Positions 21,001 through 29,301 are shown, counted from the first letter of the stretch. The stretch is 31,562 bases of DNA from Microdochium bolleyi (GCA_001566295.1 KQ964305.1:1-31562), one strand, 5' to 3'. Numbers and translations are program-made. Notes: generated by a model from the letters alone, not told the origin.

Positions 21001-21445
21001 NNNNNNNNNNNNNNNNNNNNNNNNNNNNNNNNNNNNNNNNNNNNNNNNNNNNNNNNNNNNNNNNNNNNNNNNNNNNNNNNNNNNNNNNNNNNNNNNNNNN
21101 NNNNNNNNNNNNNNNNNNNNNNNNNNNNNNNNNNNNNNNNNNNNNNNNNNNNNNNNNNNNNNNNNNNNNNNNNNNNNNNNNNNNNNNNNNNNNNNNNNNN
21201 NNNNNNNNNNNNNNNNNNNNNNNNNNNNNNNNNNNNNNNNNNNNNNNNNNNNNNNNNNNNNNNNNNNNNNNNNNNNNNNNNNNNNNNNNNNNNNNNNNGG
21301 CCACTACGGCAACGCTCTGCAGGCTGCCTCAGACCGAGGCCACGACGACATTGTCAAGCTTCTCTTGGCCAACGGGGCGGACGTCAACGTCAAGGACGAC
21401 GACTTTGGTCAAACACCCCTATCCTTGCCTGACGAGCATGGTTAG
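18037..21445 (+). CDS. NLR-like protein: PNP_UDP - NACHT - ankyrin repeats
   Basis: Three exons are supported: 18037-19060, 19137-19980 and from 20034 across an assembly gap to a TAG at 21443-21445. The second intron has GTAAGC, a CTGAC branch site and CAG; the first is 76 bp. Residues 12-325 form a nucleoside-phosphorylase domain: GWIAALPIE (16-24), GIGGGI (98-103), MEAAG (276-280) and RGICDYAD (291-298). A NACHT NTPase follows, with Walker A GLAGCGKT (421-428) and Walker B VVIILDALDE (516-525). Ankyrin repeats lie at the C-terminus. Such proteins act as fungal immune or incompatibility receptors: the repeats sense a ligand, NACHT oligomerises, and the N-terminal domain is the output, here probably acting on nucleotides or nucleosides. 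The size cannot be stated because of the gap. Confidence 0.88.
20791..21400 (+). repeat. Tandem ankyrin array, 99-bp units
   Basis: The unit from TACGGCAACGCT at 20791 to the next at 20890 is exactly 99 bp (33 codons). After the gap, a unit restarts at 21305 and shares its first 28 bases with the one at 20791. Each codes for an ankyrin repeat of the pattern YGNALQAAS.RGH..IV.LLLA..ADVN. Such similarity between units would defeat short-read assembly. Confidence 0.8.
20904..21298. other. Assembly gap (395 N)
   Basis: The gap falls inside the ankyrin array. The distance between matching repeat positions on the two sides is 415 bp, which is not a multiple of 99 and puts the two sides in different frames. 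The gap length is therefore an estimate and not a measured size; the true number of repeats is unknown. Confidence 0.95.
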
Positions 21446-21900
21446 CCCCAGGATGCCAAGCTCCCTTGCGGCATGGACCAGGTCAATGTCGATAATTAAG
21501 ATAAATTTGGCCGGATGCTCCTTTCTTGGACTGCCGCTCATGGTTATCACGCAGTTGTCAAGCTCCTTATCCATACAGGCAGAATCGAATTCAGCTCTGT
21601 CGACATCAACGGTCGAATGCTGCTTTCATGGGCGACCAGAAAAGGCCATGGAGCTGTTGTGGAGTTGCTTCTGGATATTGGTGCCGCCACGGCCTCCGGT
21701 ATTTAGGAAACGCTCTTCTCAGCGGTTGCGTAAGGGCAAGATTCGGTAGTCAAAATGCTGACTTGCAGGGGAGATATTGATCTGGCTGCACAAGATGAAC
21801 GTGCTGTCACGGAACTTCAGTTGGCCGTCTTCAGTAGCCACCAGATGTCGAGAAGCTATCAGTGACAGGCAATGGGACAGTGGTACCGGACTTTGACGGG
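21446..21900 (+). pseudogene. Decayed ankyrin tail after the NLR stop codon
   Basis: Ankyrin coding potential continues in the same frame beyond the TAG at 21443: DKFGRMLLSWTAAHGYHAVV, then DINGRMLLSWATRKGHGAVV, then GQDSVVKML and DIDLAAQDER. Stops interrupt it at about 21494, 21704 and 21744, and a shift occurs near 21850 (DVEKLSVTGNGTVVPDFDG). Typical units read GRTPLSWA, so both clear units here have Met-Leu where Thr-Pro is usual. This is probably the former C-terminus of the NLR, cut off by point mutations. Confidence 0.6.
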
Positions 21901-22356
21901 TGACAATTCCTCTTCTGGAATGACACATATTGCGTCTGAACATGTTACTTGACGCTGAAGAATATTTGGCCGACGTCTCGTTCAAAACGACGGGTATATT
22001 TCTCAATCTGCCTCATTCTCGTTCTCGATCATGGAATCATTTTGAGACAACGCTTGTGCCTGTGCAGCTCCTGGAGCATCATCATTGCCTGTAGGCGTCG
22101 TATACGTAGTGGCCAGATAATTCAGTCTTCTGCACTTGATTCCAGCCGGTCAATGATGAGCTACACTCTATCAGCTTTCACTGACCTAGGCACCCCAGAG
22201 TCCCGAGTAGCCCGTGAACCGTGATTGCCTATTTCGCTCTGCCCAAATATACTCGCTTTGTGGGCTGGCAGATTTCCGGCAAAGCAGTTTTCACTCCTGG
22301 GTCTTGGCAACAGTCATCAGTCAGTCGTCGACCCTTCAAGAGGCGCAAAGCCTCGA
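21901..22356. other. Unassigned spacer before repeat copy B
   Basis: A plus-strand frame at 21949-22224 and another at 22221-22403 (which reads into the repeat) have no clear family. This stretch is not homologous to the sequence preceding copy A, which is MHYT pseudogene. Confidence 0.35.
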
Positions 22357-22734
22357 AGGGGCAAAGACCTCTACTTCAGAGGCGCAAGCCCCACAACAGC
22401 TAGCACTGTGTCGTCACCCATACCCTATTGTCTTGGAAAAGTCAAAAGGTGTGGGAAGCGGACACCAACTTTGACCTCCGCTGTAGAACCCGAACAAGTG
22501 CCGGAAGGTTTGTTTGCATGACCCGATTTTGTAGTCAACTCGTTAATGCAATACATGAAGACTCCAAACTAGGCCACAAATGACGTTGGAGCACAAACCG
22601 GCTGTCTAAGATGTCCCCACCTGTGCGTCACATTTGTCCACTCCTGTACCGGATGCTGCCAAGACTGGATGGCCCGTGCGCATAGAATCTTCTGCTTCGG
22701 GGAAGGTGGACACCGATTTCGAATCAGGCTGTAC
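22357..22734 (+). repeat. Direct repeat copy B (~0.4 kb)
   Basis: The second copy of the 11604-12004 block, same orientation, about 94% identical by eye and lacking ~24 bases found in copy A. The two starts are 10.75 kb apart, and the intervening 10.35 kb (12005-22356) contains the gasdermin-like candidate and the NLR. Confidence 0.85.
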
Positions 22735-22811
22735 TGCAGTAGCATGTTCGTTCTATCATCCAGAAATGGATTACTCTTGTGTCCATGCCCGCCGAAAGGG
22801 GTAGAAAGGCG

Positions 22812-22818
22812 TATAAAT
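22812..22818 (+). promoter_or_regulatory. TATA box of the small secreted protein gene
   Basis: TATAAAT lies 88 bp upstream of the ATG at 22900, a plausible distance for a fungal core promoter with a short leader. Confidence 0.5.
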
Positions 22819-22899
22819 GGTAATCCATGCGTATTTGCTTGTCCTTGACTGATATTCATTGATGCAGTACACTGGGGCACTCCACACGGAATAATCAGC

Positions 22900-23265
22900 A
22901 TGCTACTCATTGCTACTACTATCTACACTCTTTCAGCTCTAGCTCAACATGTTCAGGCCCAGACGACTTGCAGCACCTGGGTATATTCCCCAGATCCTAC
23001 GATCTGGAACGTTATTTGTGAGACCGTTACTACAGGTAACCCCTTGATAGGCACCACAGAGTCTTTTGCGCCTGGGGGTCAAACGGAATCGGAAGATTCC
23101 AACTTCACCTATAGCCAGATATATACAAGATCGAGAACGGGAAGTGGGAACCACAATTCTACACAGTCCACAGACTCTTCCACGAAGAGCCGTCGGACTC
23201 CCACAGTTGTACCACTCGCCGGTCCGACTACTCTCCAATCTGTTAGTTTTTGCTGCACTCAGTAG
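22900..23265 (+). CDS. Small secreted protein, effector-like
   Basis: The frame encodes 121 residues. The first ~21 residues form a clear signal peptide: a hydrophobic core (LLIATTIYTLSALA) and an AQA-type cleavage site. The mature part has few cysteines (near residues 24 and 40 and a CC pair at the C-terminus), several possible N-glycosylation sites (NFT, NHN-S) and a serine/threonine-rich C-terminal half. I recognise no domain. A TATA box lies at a suitable distance upstream. The size, secretion and lack of a known domain fit the loose class of small secreted proteins, some of which are effectors; that role is not shown. The low-complexity C-terminus could reflect a missed intron. Confidence 0.5.
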   Translation: MLLIATTIYTLSALAQHVQAQTTCSTWVYSPDPTIWNVICETVTTGNPLIGTTESFAPGGQTESEDSNFTYSQIYTRSRTGSGNHNSTQSTDSSTKSRRTPTVVPLAGPTTLQSVSFCCTQ

Positions 23266-23521
23266 TATATGAACTGCCCGGTGCAGGCCCATCATAGGCA
23301 TTACTCAGTGTCTTCAAGTAGTCAAGAAAAGTGTGAAGAAGAGCGACGGGCATAGATGTTATAGCCTCCAATAGTCGTAACCCACTTTTACTTTCGGGTC
23401 TGCGGCAGATCAGGACATTGTATGTTGGATCGGCGTAAAGCTGAAGGTATGTGAAAACGGGGTCGGGATCCTTGTGGCCTTCCGGCGTCGTTGCTGAGTT
23501 GGTCGGTACGTGGTTCCGCAT
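23243..23521 (-). CDS. Hypothetical protein, small
   Basis: The frame encodes 92 residues from an ATG at 23521. The middle is compositionally protein-like (PDPVFTYLQLYADPTYNVLI, then LLEAITSMPVALLHTFLDYL), with alternating helical segments. I know no family. It converges with, and overlaps by 23 bp, the end of the secreted-protein frame on the other strand. It may be a C-terminal fragment of a larger gene. Confidence 0.35.
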   Translation of the reverse strand: MRNHVPTNSATTPEGHKDPDPVFTYLQLYADPTYNVLICRRPESKSGLRLLEAITSMPVALLHTFLDYLKTLSNAYDGPAPGSSYTTECSKN

Positions 23522-24820
23522 CGCATCGTATTACTGCAGGCTGTTCTGCTGCTGTTGGTATTGTGGATTGTCGGTGGATCGTGGGTTACTGGGAAAAGAA
23601 GGGAAATCTGGGGTAACGAACTAAGACTAAATCCGCGGAAAAAGGGGTTGGAATGACGCGTACCTCTAATGCGCACAGACGTTTCGTAGGACATGACATG
23701 TCTATGAAGAGAATGAGAGAGACTTCACGATATGCAGGGATGCAGTCGGACATGTGGGGCGTGTGGAACCCGGGGATTTAGACTAAATCCCCCGTGGAAT
23801 AATACAGCAAGTAGGGTGCCGGAACCCGAGTCGAGGTGCGCCGTCGCTCCAGAGCCGCAGGCCGGACACGTCGCCGGGCTCGACGAGGGTGGCTGCGGCT
23901 TGTGTGATGTAGTGGTGGTATATCTCGATGTCGTCTGCGTTGAGAGTACTGAAGGGAGCCTCGGAGTTTCTCGGACGTTCAGCGGCCGAGCTTCAGGCGA
24001 TCTGCTGTGCCCATGACGCCCAGTCCGACCTAGGCCGTCCTCTTCGCGGCGTTGGAGATGCTGTGCTCGCTGGTCGTGGTGTCAGAGGAGACGGGGTGAA
24101 GTCACAGTTGACACCGAACTGGACGAAATTGCCACACTGGGGCTTCGCTTCGTCGCACTGTTTGGATTTCTTAGCTTGGAGTGTGCCTCAGGAGTGGCAT
24201 GCGAGGCGTATCGAGGGTTCTGAGGGATCAGAGAGCGTGCAGCCGTAGAGAACCAGAGGCATCAGAGGTCAAGAGGACAACATACCTTGATCTTTCGCCG
24301 CTTACATGTCAAGCATCCAAATCGGGACTTCTTGTGACGCCTAGGCATCGTGGTCAGGATACGTGGCGCGATTGATCTCGTCTGTGCTCGTGTCGAGACC
24401 GGAACCCTCTGCTTTGCGTTGCGGACACGGCCGACGAGAGGTACAAATGTGGTTGCCTGCTTGCTATCAGCGAGACTGCGATACTAGTGTACTGCGGCAG
24501 CGTGGCAGTGCCGTGCCGAAGTTTGAGCGAGCATGTCGCCCAGGTTGTGATGATCCAGAACTAGAGCATGCCGGGGGCAGACAATTCGCACTCGGAGAAG
24601 TCGGGTCATGCAGGTGCAGGTGGAGATCGTGACGTTGGGGGTGGGGCAGGCCCGGGTGGAATGCGTAAATGAAAGCGTAAATCATGTGATTGGCCAGATC
24701 TTGTTGTTGCAGACCTCGTCTCCGTCCCCCCGTTGTGCATTCGGCAAATATTTGTAACGAGAAAAATGGGCAGCCTGGCTGATACTGCGACTTATATGGC
24801 TAGACGCTATTTCCGGTATT
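23522..24820. other. Intergenic, GC-rich, no gene recognised
   Basis: Several overlapping frames of 64-106 codons occur on both strands, as expected by chance in GC-rich sequence. None has a recognisable domain. It contains the palindrome noted at 23772-23792. Confidence 0.4.
23772..23792. repeat. Perfect 10-bp palindrome with 1-bp spacer
   Basis: GGGGATTTAG, one A, then CTAAATCCCC. A related half (GACTAAATCCGCGG) occurs at 23625-23638. It could be a dimer binding site or chance. Confidence 0.6.
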
Positions 24821-24828
24821 TATATAAA
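24821..24828 (+). promoter_or_regulatory. TATA box of the RTA1-like gene
   Basis: TATATAAA lies 133 bp upstream of the ATG at 24954. Confidence 0.5.
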
Positions 24829-24953
24829 GCAGTGGTGTGGACGCTGCGTACTTATGTCGACATATCTTCGTCGCACCAGTCCAACAACCCCCCGATACAA
24901 CTCAACGGTTCGCAGTGGTTCCCGAGCTCCCTGATACTTCCACCTGATTCACA

Positions 24954-25873
24954 ATGGCCAACCAGACCGACACGCCAAAGGGCCTGGCTCCTTTCGATCT
25001 CTACCCCTACAATCCTGCTCAAGCTCCCGCTTTCGCCTTCATGGCTCTCTTTGGCATCGTCGGCATCATGCATATCGCGGTCCTGATCCCGTATCGCTCC
25101 TGGTTCCCGATCCCCCTGATCATTGGCTGCGGCAGTAGGTTTTGCCAGAAACACACAGGTCCTGATCCGAAGAGACTGACACTTCGTCGCAGTGGAGACG
25201 GCAGCATACTACTTCCGCACCGAATCCCACGACGACGTCCGCAAGACCCTGCCGTTCCTCCTGCAGAACCTCCTGCTCCTCGCCGCACCGCCGCGCCGCA
25301 AGCATATATATGTCTCCCCGACGTCTCGCACGGGCCCTCAACGCCGAGGATCGCGTCTCAGCCCCGCGCCTGCTGACAAAGCTGTTCATCCTCGTCGACA
25401 CGGTGTGCTTCGTGATACAGGTCGCCGGAGCGATCATGTCCGGCAGCGAGCAGGCGGACGAGGCACAGCGGGGGCGGATGCTCATCATCGTCGGTCTGGT
25501 CCTGCAGATCGTCGCCTTTGGACTGTTCGCTGCCTGGACGGCTGTCTTCCACAGGCGTATGGCGTCGGCGACTGACACTGGTGCTGGCCAGCCGGGGATC
25601 AGGCATTGGCAGCGCTATGTCTATGGCCTGTACGCAATCAGCCTGCTGTTCGTGGTGCGAAACACTACGCGGCTCATCGAGTACAACGAGGGCCCTGGTG
25701 GCGAGATGCTGAGCAGTGAGGTGTATCTGTACGCCCTGGAGGGTACTACAATGTTGCTCATCGTGGCTGTCTTTGTTGCCGTGCACCCTGGTAGGCTGAG
25801 GATGCATGCCCGCGGGTTTGGCAGGAAACAAGATGTAGATGAGACGGTCGAGCTTAGAAGAGTTACGCTGTAA
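24954..25873 (+). CDS. RTA1-like seven-helix membrane protein, one frameshift
   Basis: Exon 1 is 24954-25134; a 58-bp intron (GTAGGT donor, CTGAC branch, CGCAG acceptor) joins it to exon 2 from 25193. Seven hydrophobic segments can be read: FAFMALFGIVGIMHIAVLI, PIPLIIGCGMETAAYYF, LLQNLLLLAAPP / AASIYM, LFILVDTVCFVIQVAGA, LIIVGLVLQIVAFGLFAAW, YGLYAISLLFVVR and TTMLLIVAVFVAVHP. The RNTTRLIEY string before the last helix is typical of the family. RTA1/RTM1-like proteins sit in fungal membranes and are linked to resistance to toxic lipophilic compounds and to lipid transport. The frame changes between 25284 and 25300 in a CG-rich run, inside helix 3. One base too many there breaks the protein; removing it would restore the usual AASIYM motif. 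It is either a sequencing error or a young null allele. Confidence 0.82.
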
Positions 25874-26012
25874 GGCATGACCGCTGAAACTCTCGGGGAC
25901 GTGGGCTGCAAGTACTCGATGAACTGTCGTCTTATATGTAATAATAGAATAGTCTGAGCGCGAGGATCACAATGGCCACCATGTCCATTGATTGTCATGG
26001 CAGCTACTACAC

Positions 26013-26390
26013 TTATATCAAGCTGCCTCCACCGCCGACGTTTCCAGACTTGTACTCGTCGCCGGTCCCGGCCCCATTACTGTACTTCTCAGGCCACGGC
26101 CACCATCCGGGCAGTGGCATATCGTCATAGATGATGTTGAAGCAGCTCTCTGCCAGCTTCTGGGTGACAGTTGTCTCCTTTGCGTCATTGTACTTGTAGT
26201 TAAACTCGGTCCGAGCCGGCTCGTTCGACGCGTGCACGTGGATGGTTCTGTCTGGAGAGAGATCCCCGGTGGGCTGGAAATCCACGGCCTCCCGCATCTC
26301 CTTGGCATAAACAGCCAGCTTCCCAGCCCAGAGATATCCATCCGCAGTATCGTGGTCTGGGCATGAGAGGTAGTATACGCGACCACACCT
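26013..26390 (-). CDS. Hypothetical protein, C-terminal part
   Basis: The minus-strand frame ending at 26013 encodes a protein-like C-terminus: VYYLSCPDHDTADGYLWAGK, then TIHVHASNEPARTEFNYKY and FNIIYDDMPLPGWWPWPEKY, ending in a glycine-rich tail. I recognise no family. The first Met in this frame is internal (KEMREAV), and upstream the frame runs into the GTCCAGAG repeat. The true start is therefore either in an upstream exon I could not place or has been lost to the repeat. It could be a partial secreted or cytosolic protein; no signal peptide is visible in this part. Confidence 0.4.
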   Translation of the reverse strand, partial: RCGRVYYLSCPDHDTADGYLWAGKLAVYAKEMREAVDFQPTGDLSPDRTIHVHASNEPARTEFNYKYNDAKETTVTQKLAESCFNIIYDDMPLPGWWPWPEKYSNGAGTGDEYKSGNVGGGGSLI

Positions 26391-26465
26391 CCATCCTCGG
26401 TCGGCAAAGCCTTGGGGACTGGGCAGTGGTGTACAGAGCAGGCCTCCTGGTGGATATTGTCGGTC

Positions 26466-26497
26466 GTCCAGAGGTCCAGAGGTCCAGAGGTCCAGAG
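26466..26497. repeat. 8-bp tandem repeat, 4 copies
   Basis: GTCCAGAG is repeated four times without change. It sits directly beside the left arm of the inverted repeat at 26499. Confidence 0.9.
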
Positions 26498-26498
26498 G

Positions 26499-26578
26499 CG
26501 AGGCGCCCCAACGAAAAACTGGCGCATTTGTGTGATCCTCGTGGTGGTTATGCGCCACTTTTACATTGGGGCGCCTCG
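26499..26578. repeat. Imperfect inverted repeat, 28-bp arms
   Basis: The left arm (26499-26526) and the reverse complement of the right arm (26551-26578) match at 25 of 28 positions. Both begin CGAGGCGCCCCAA and end TGGCGCA. The loop is 24 bp. A strong hairpin or cruciform is expected. It may be a tiny transposon remnant, since DNA transposons have such ends, but no element is visible. Confidence 0.75.
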
Positions 26579-26778
26579 AGAGGTTCAGAGACTGGGCAGC
26601 GACAGTGCAGAACGGACAATTGCACTGTCTGGTGGCCCACTGTTGAAACCAAGACCGGGGGCAGCCTCATTGCGTCACCGAGCAGGCGGCTGCAGCCCTC
26701 TCCGTTCTGTGGGAGGGTGTGGAGCCAGCGCCTCCGTCAGCCCTGGAGTGCTTCCACAATGGCGCCTCCCATTTCCAA

Positions 26779-26916
26779 CACCTGCCACACCTGCCACACC
26801 TGCCACACCTGCCACACCTGCCACACCTGCCACACCTGCCACACCTGCCACACCTGCCACACCTGCCACACCTGCCACACTTGCCACACCTGCCACACCT
26901 GCCACACCTGCCACAC
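26779..26916. repeat. 9-bp minisatellite (CACCTGCCA), 15 units
   Basis: Fifteen full units plus a partial one; unit 12 (26878-26886) has CACTTGCCA, the others are identical. Because the period is a multiple of three and contains no stop, long frames are open across it on both strands. These should not be taken as genes. Confidence 0.95.
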
Positions 26917-27150
26917 TGAATGGAGTTAAACCAAGGAATGACTTATCCTGAAACTGCTTGATCTTATTCCGGATAAGCATCACGCGGAAGCCCTACCACT
27001 TGAGACATTGAGAAACTTCCTGGTTGGCCTCCCGCATCAGCTCACGCCCCTGGGCGCCACTGGTTGGCCTGCTCAGACTACTAAGCACGCGAAAAGTAGG
27101 TGCCCTCCCATGCTGTGCAGTGTCCATAGTGATCTAGTGCCCTTGCGTTG

Positions 27151-27600
27151 ATGATCCAGGCGCCTCAAACGTCGTGGTTGTGGGCTTCGGATTATCCTGA
27201 TCCTGAAACAACGAGTGCCGAGCTCGCGTACCTTGCGCATCACGAGGATGCAACCTACGTGGCACACTTCGCAATATGGCGTGGCTCTGGTTTGGCTCCT
27301 GTATCAGGCTTCAGACAACCTCGGCAGCGTATCATCGTTCATGGATCCGACGAGTTGTGCCGAATGATTCTTAGCCGTGATTTTCTTGATCCGTCTTGGA
27401 GACGCGACTACTACGACGTGATCGCGATCGTTTCCGGCAATGACCTCTTCAATAATGTGTTCAATCTGGGTCGACATGCCTCTAAGCCAGGCTGGAGGCC
27501 TCCAGGCCCCGTTTCGATATGTCAAGTTCCTCTTGAAGTCGCGACTGCTCTTTATTCAGAGAGATATCTCTTGGGTAAGGCCGTGGATTCGTTCATGTAG
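27151..27600 (+). CDS. Hypothetical protein
   Basis: The frame encodes 149 residues from the ATG at 27151. It has a mixed alpha/beta-looking sequence with tryptophan- and aspartate-rich stretches (TSWLWASDYPDPETTSAELA, RIIVHGSDELCRMILSRDFL, WRRDYYDVIAIVSGNDLFNN). No family, signal peptide or membrane segment is recognised. Composition and length argue mildly for a real gene. Its last 45 bp overlap the end of the minus-strand gene at 27556, so at least one of the two may be misplaced. Confidence 0.42.
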   Translation: MIQAPQTSWLWASDYPDPETTSAELAYLAHHEDATYVAHFAIWRGSGLAPVSGFRQPRQRIIVHGSDELCRMILSRDFLDPSWRRDYYDVIAIVSGNDLFNNVFNLGRHASKPGWRPPGPVSICQVPLEVATALYSERYLLGKAVDSFM

Positions 27601-27972
27601 ACGGTCGAGCGTGCCCATCAGTAGAGTGTGGCTTTTGGGAGAGTTATTCTCCGGAAATGTTTGTGTCTGAAACCAGTCTTGCAAGCCGAGACTATCGGTT
27701 TTGGTGAGCGAAGCCCGCCTGCCTTCAGCCTGTCTTAAGACCGCTTGTTCCTGTTGAAAGGGTCGCAGGTTCGCTTCGGCTTCTTTGCAGATATCAAGGC
27801 ATTGCTCTGTGACGGCATTTTCGTTGCAAGGGTCAATGGCCACATTTGGCTCAAGTTCCGTATCGGACTTTTTGGAGTCTGCCCAGCCTCGATACGTAGT
27901 AGCTGCAAATTGAGGTTGTATATGGTTCTCAAGTGCTCTGTAAGTGAGCTCAATACACATGGCCGTGTTCAT
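27556..27972 (-). CDS. Fungal protein with a STAND-N-terminal-like segment
   Basis: The frame encodes 138 residues from the ATG at 27972. It is mainly helical and charged: CIELTYRALENHIQPQFAAT, then NAVTEQCLDICKEAEANLRP, then LLMGTLDRLHERIHGLTQEI. The (S/T)EQCLxIC motif followed by a long helix is common in short fungal proteins and in N-terminal domains attached to STAND NTPases; I recognise the motif but no proven function. The N-terminal half of such domains is absent, so the gene is either short or cut. It lies between two other small genes in a region of broken copies. Confidence 0.45.
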   Translation of the reverse strand: MNTAMCIELTYRALENHIQPQFAATTYRGWADSKKSDTELEPNVAIDPCNENAVTEQCLDICKEAEANLRPFQQEQAVLRQAEGRRASLTKTDSLGLQDWFQTQTFPENNSPKSHTLLMGTLDRLHERIHGLTQEISL

Positions 27973-28095
27973 AGTAGAACCGAATGCATAGGCTTTTTCA
28001 GAGCAGTCACACGTTACGAAAGCTAATACAGCATTAGCCAAGATACATATTTCAAGTCCGGATACGCATTTTACAACAGTTGTCCTTGTGCCTCT

Positions 28096-28796
28096 TTAAT
28101 CCATCCGGCCTCGCAATGCTGATCTTGCATAAATCACATATTCTGTCCGAAGCGGCCTAAACCCCTTTTCCCTTGCCCAATTTGCATGCTTTGTCCACAC
28201 GTGACGCTGTACGCTATTGCCGTAGTCCATGCCCTCTCGACATCCAGGTTTGGGACATGGCATGGGGCCTGTGTGTGTTCGTATGTGACGTCTGCATCGC
28301 AAGTGGGTCAGGAGTTATGCGGTATCGAGTACATAGCAGGCACGTACGTGAGTTTGATTTTGGAGTCATGGGCACGGCCGCAAACTGGGCATATGAAAGG
28401 TAGAGCCACGATCTGGGACTGTGTCGGATCGGTTGTGACCGGATACGGGGATCGGGGTACTGGCAGAGCATGGCGAATCTCTTGGTTGGCGGCAGAAGAG
28501 TACCATGCAGGCAAGTCGTTAGAGAAAAAGTCGTCATCTAGCTGGCTGGACGCTGACGGAGTTCCTGGCAGTTTACCACAGGGCGATCAGCACCCCGAGG
28601 CCAGGAGATCAACAGCTTGCTGGGTCAAGTCGGACTGCAAATTCTGCTCAGAAGCCACGAGTAAGCGGGGGTTGATGTAAGTGTTTGAGGGCGTCTGTCG
28701 CCTGCGCGACTCGCGGCTGGATTGGAAGGATGGATCGAGATCCTCGGCATATGCCTCAGAGTCGTCGCCCTCTGCCGTCGAGAATGATTCAATCAT
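28096..28796 (-). CDS. C2H2 zinc-finger protein with an in-frame TGA
   Basis: Exon 1 is 28796-28348 and exon 2 is 28291-28096, separated by a 56-bp intron (GTACGT donor, CTGAC branch, ATGCAG acceptor). Splicing yields two classical fingers: C-x2-C-x12-H-x3-H, starting CPVCGRAHDSK and ending RHIRTH, and C-x4-C-x12-H-x4-H, starting CPKPGC and ending RHVWTKH. The first finger is complete only after splicing, which confirms the intron. Upstream lies an acidic, serine-rich segment with an ATG at 28796. A TGA at 28587-28589 interrupts this otherwise continuous frame; I found no convincing intron that would remove it. The finger part alone could start later, but no ATG is in frame between the TGA and the fingers. 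Likely a DNA-binding regulator, perhaps now inactive. Confidence 0.6.
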
Positions 28797-29301
28797 ACTG
28801 AATCGGGAGCAAGCTGATAGTATGATCGTGTTGATTGCCTCATCAGAAGTCAGATTTCTTTGGAGAACAGCTCAAACAGTCCATATTTGTGTCCAAGACC
28901 CCCACGTGCAACCTTGTGCGGTCTGCGCCCAATAGAGCACGGTGAACCGACATCAGGTTGACTGACCGTCTGCGTCGCGCCTGCAGTGCTCAGCAGATCA
29001 ATTAACCCGGTAATGTCAAGCACGCATACGCTGAACGAGCAGCAGCTTTGTACGAGTGGTTGCAAGATCTGAGCACGAGATAAAGACCGCTTGTGATCCA
29101 TGCCCTCGTTTCGGGGCCCTTATCGGCATTCATCGCTATCGCTTGCTTGACAACATCGCACCTGCATGCAAAGACAGCTGCTTCAAAAGACAGTCCAGCC
29201 TTAGAAAAAGTTGGTGTCTCTCCCAAATCACACTGAACACCCCCACTTACAGACCAGTGCATTCTGCTACCCGCACTCCCATCCCAGTCCACACCAGACT
29301 T
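28797..29301. other. Divergent intergenic region
   Basis: It separates the minus-strand zinc-finger gene from the plus-strand deaminase-family gene. The plus frame of the latter is open back to about 29056 but contains no ATG, so a first exon may lie here unrecognised. Confidence 0.4.

Noticed and set aside
20056..21432. Continuous reading frame through the N gap
   Set aside because: The frame after the gap in that reading is not ankyrin-like; the ankyrin frame is a different one, so the gap length is unreliable.
11604..22734. Direct repeats as LTRs of one 11 kb retrotransposon
   Set aside because: The interval contains no gag, protease, integrase or reverse transcriptase, and its genes lie on both strands with introns.
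26363..26983. Long open frames across the 9-bp repeat on both strands
   Set aside because: A stop-free repeat with a period divisible by three keeps all frames open; the translations are pure tripeptide repeats and the flanks are not protein-like.
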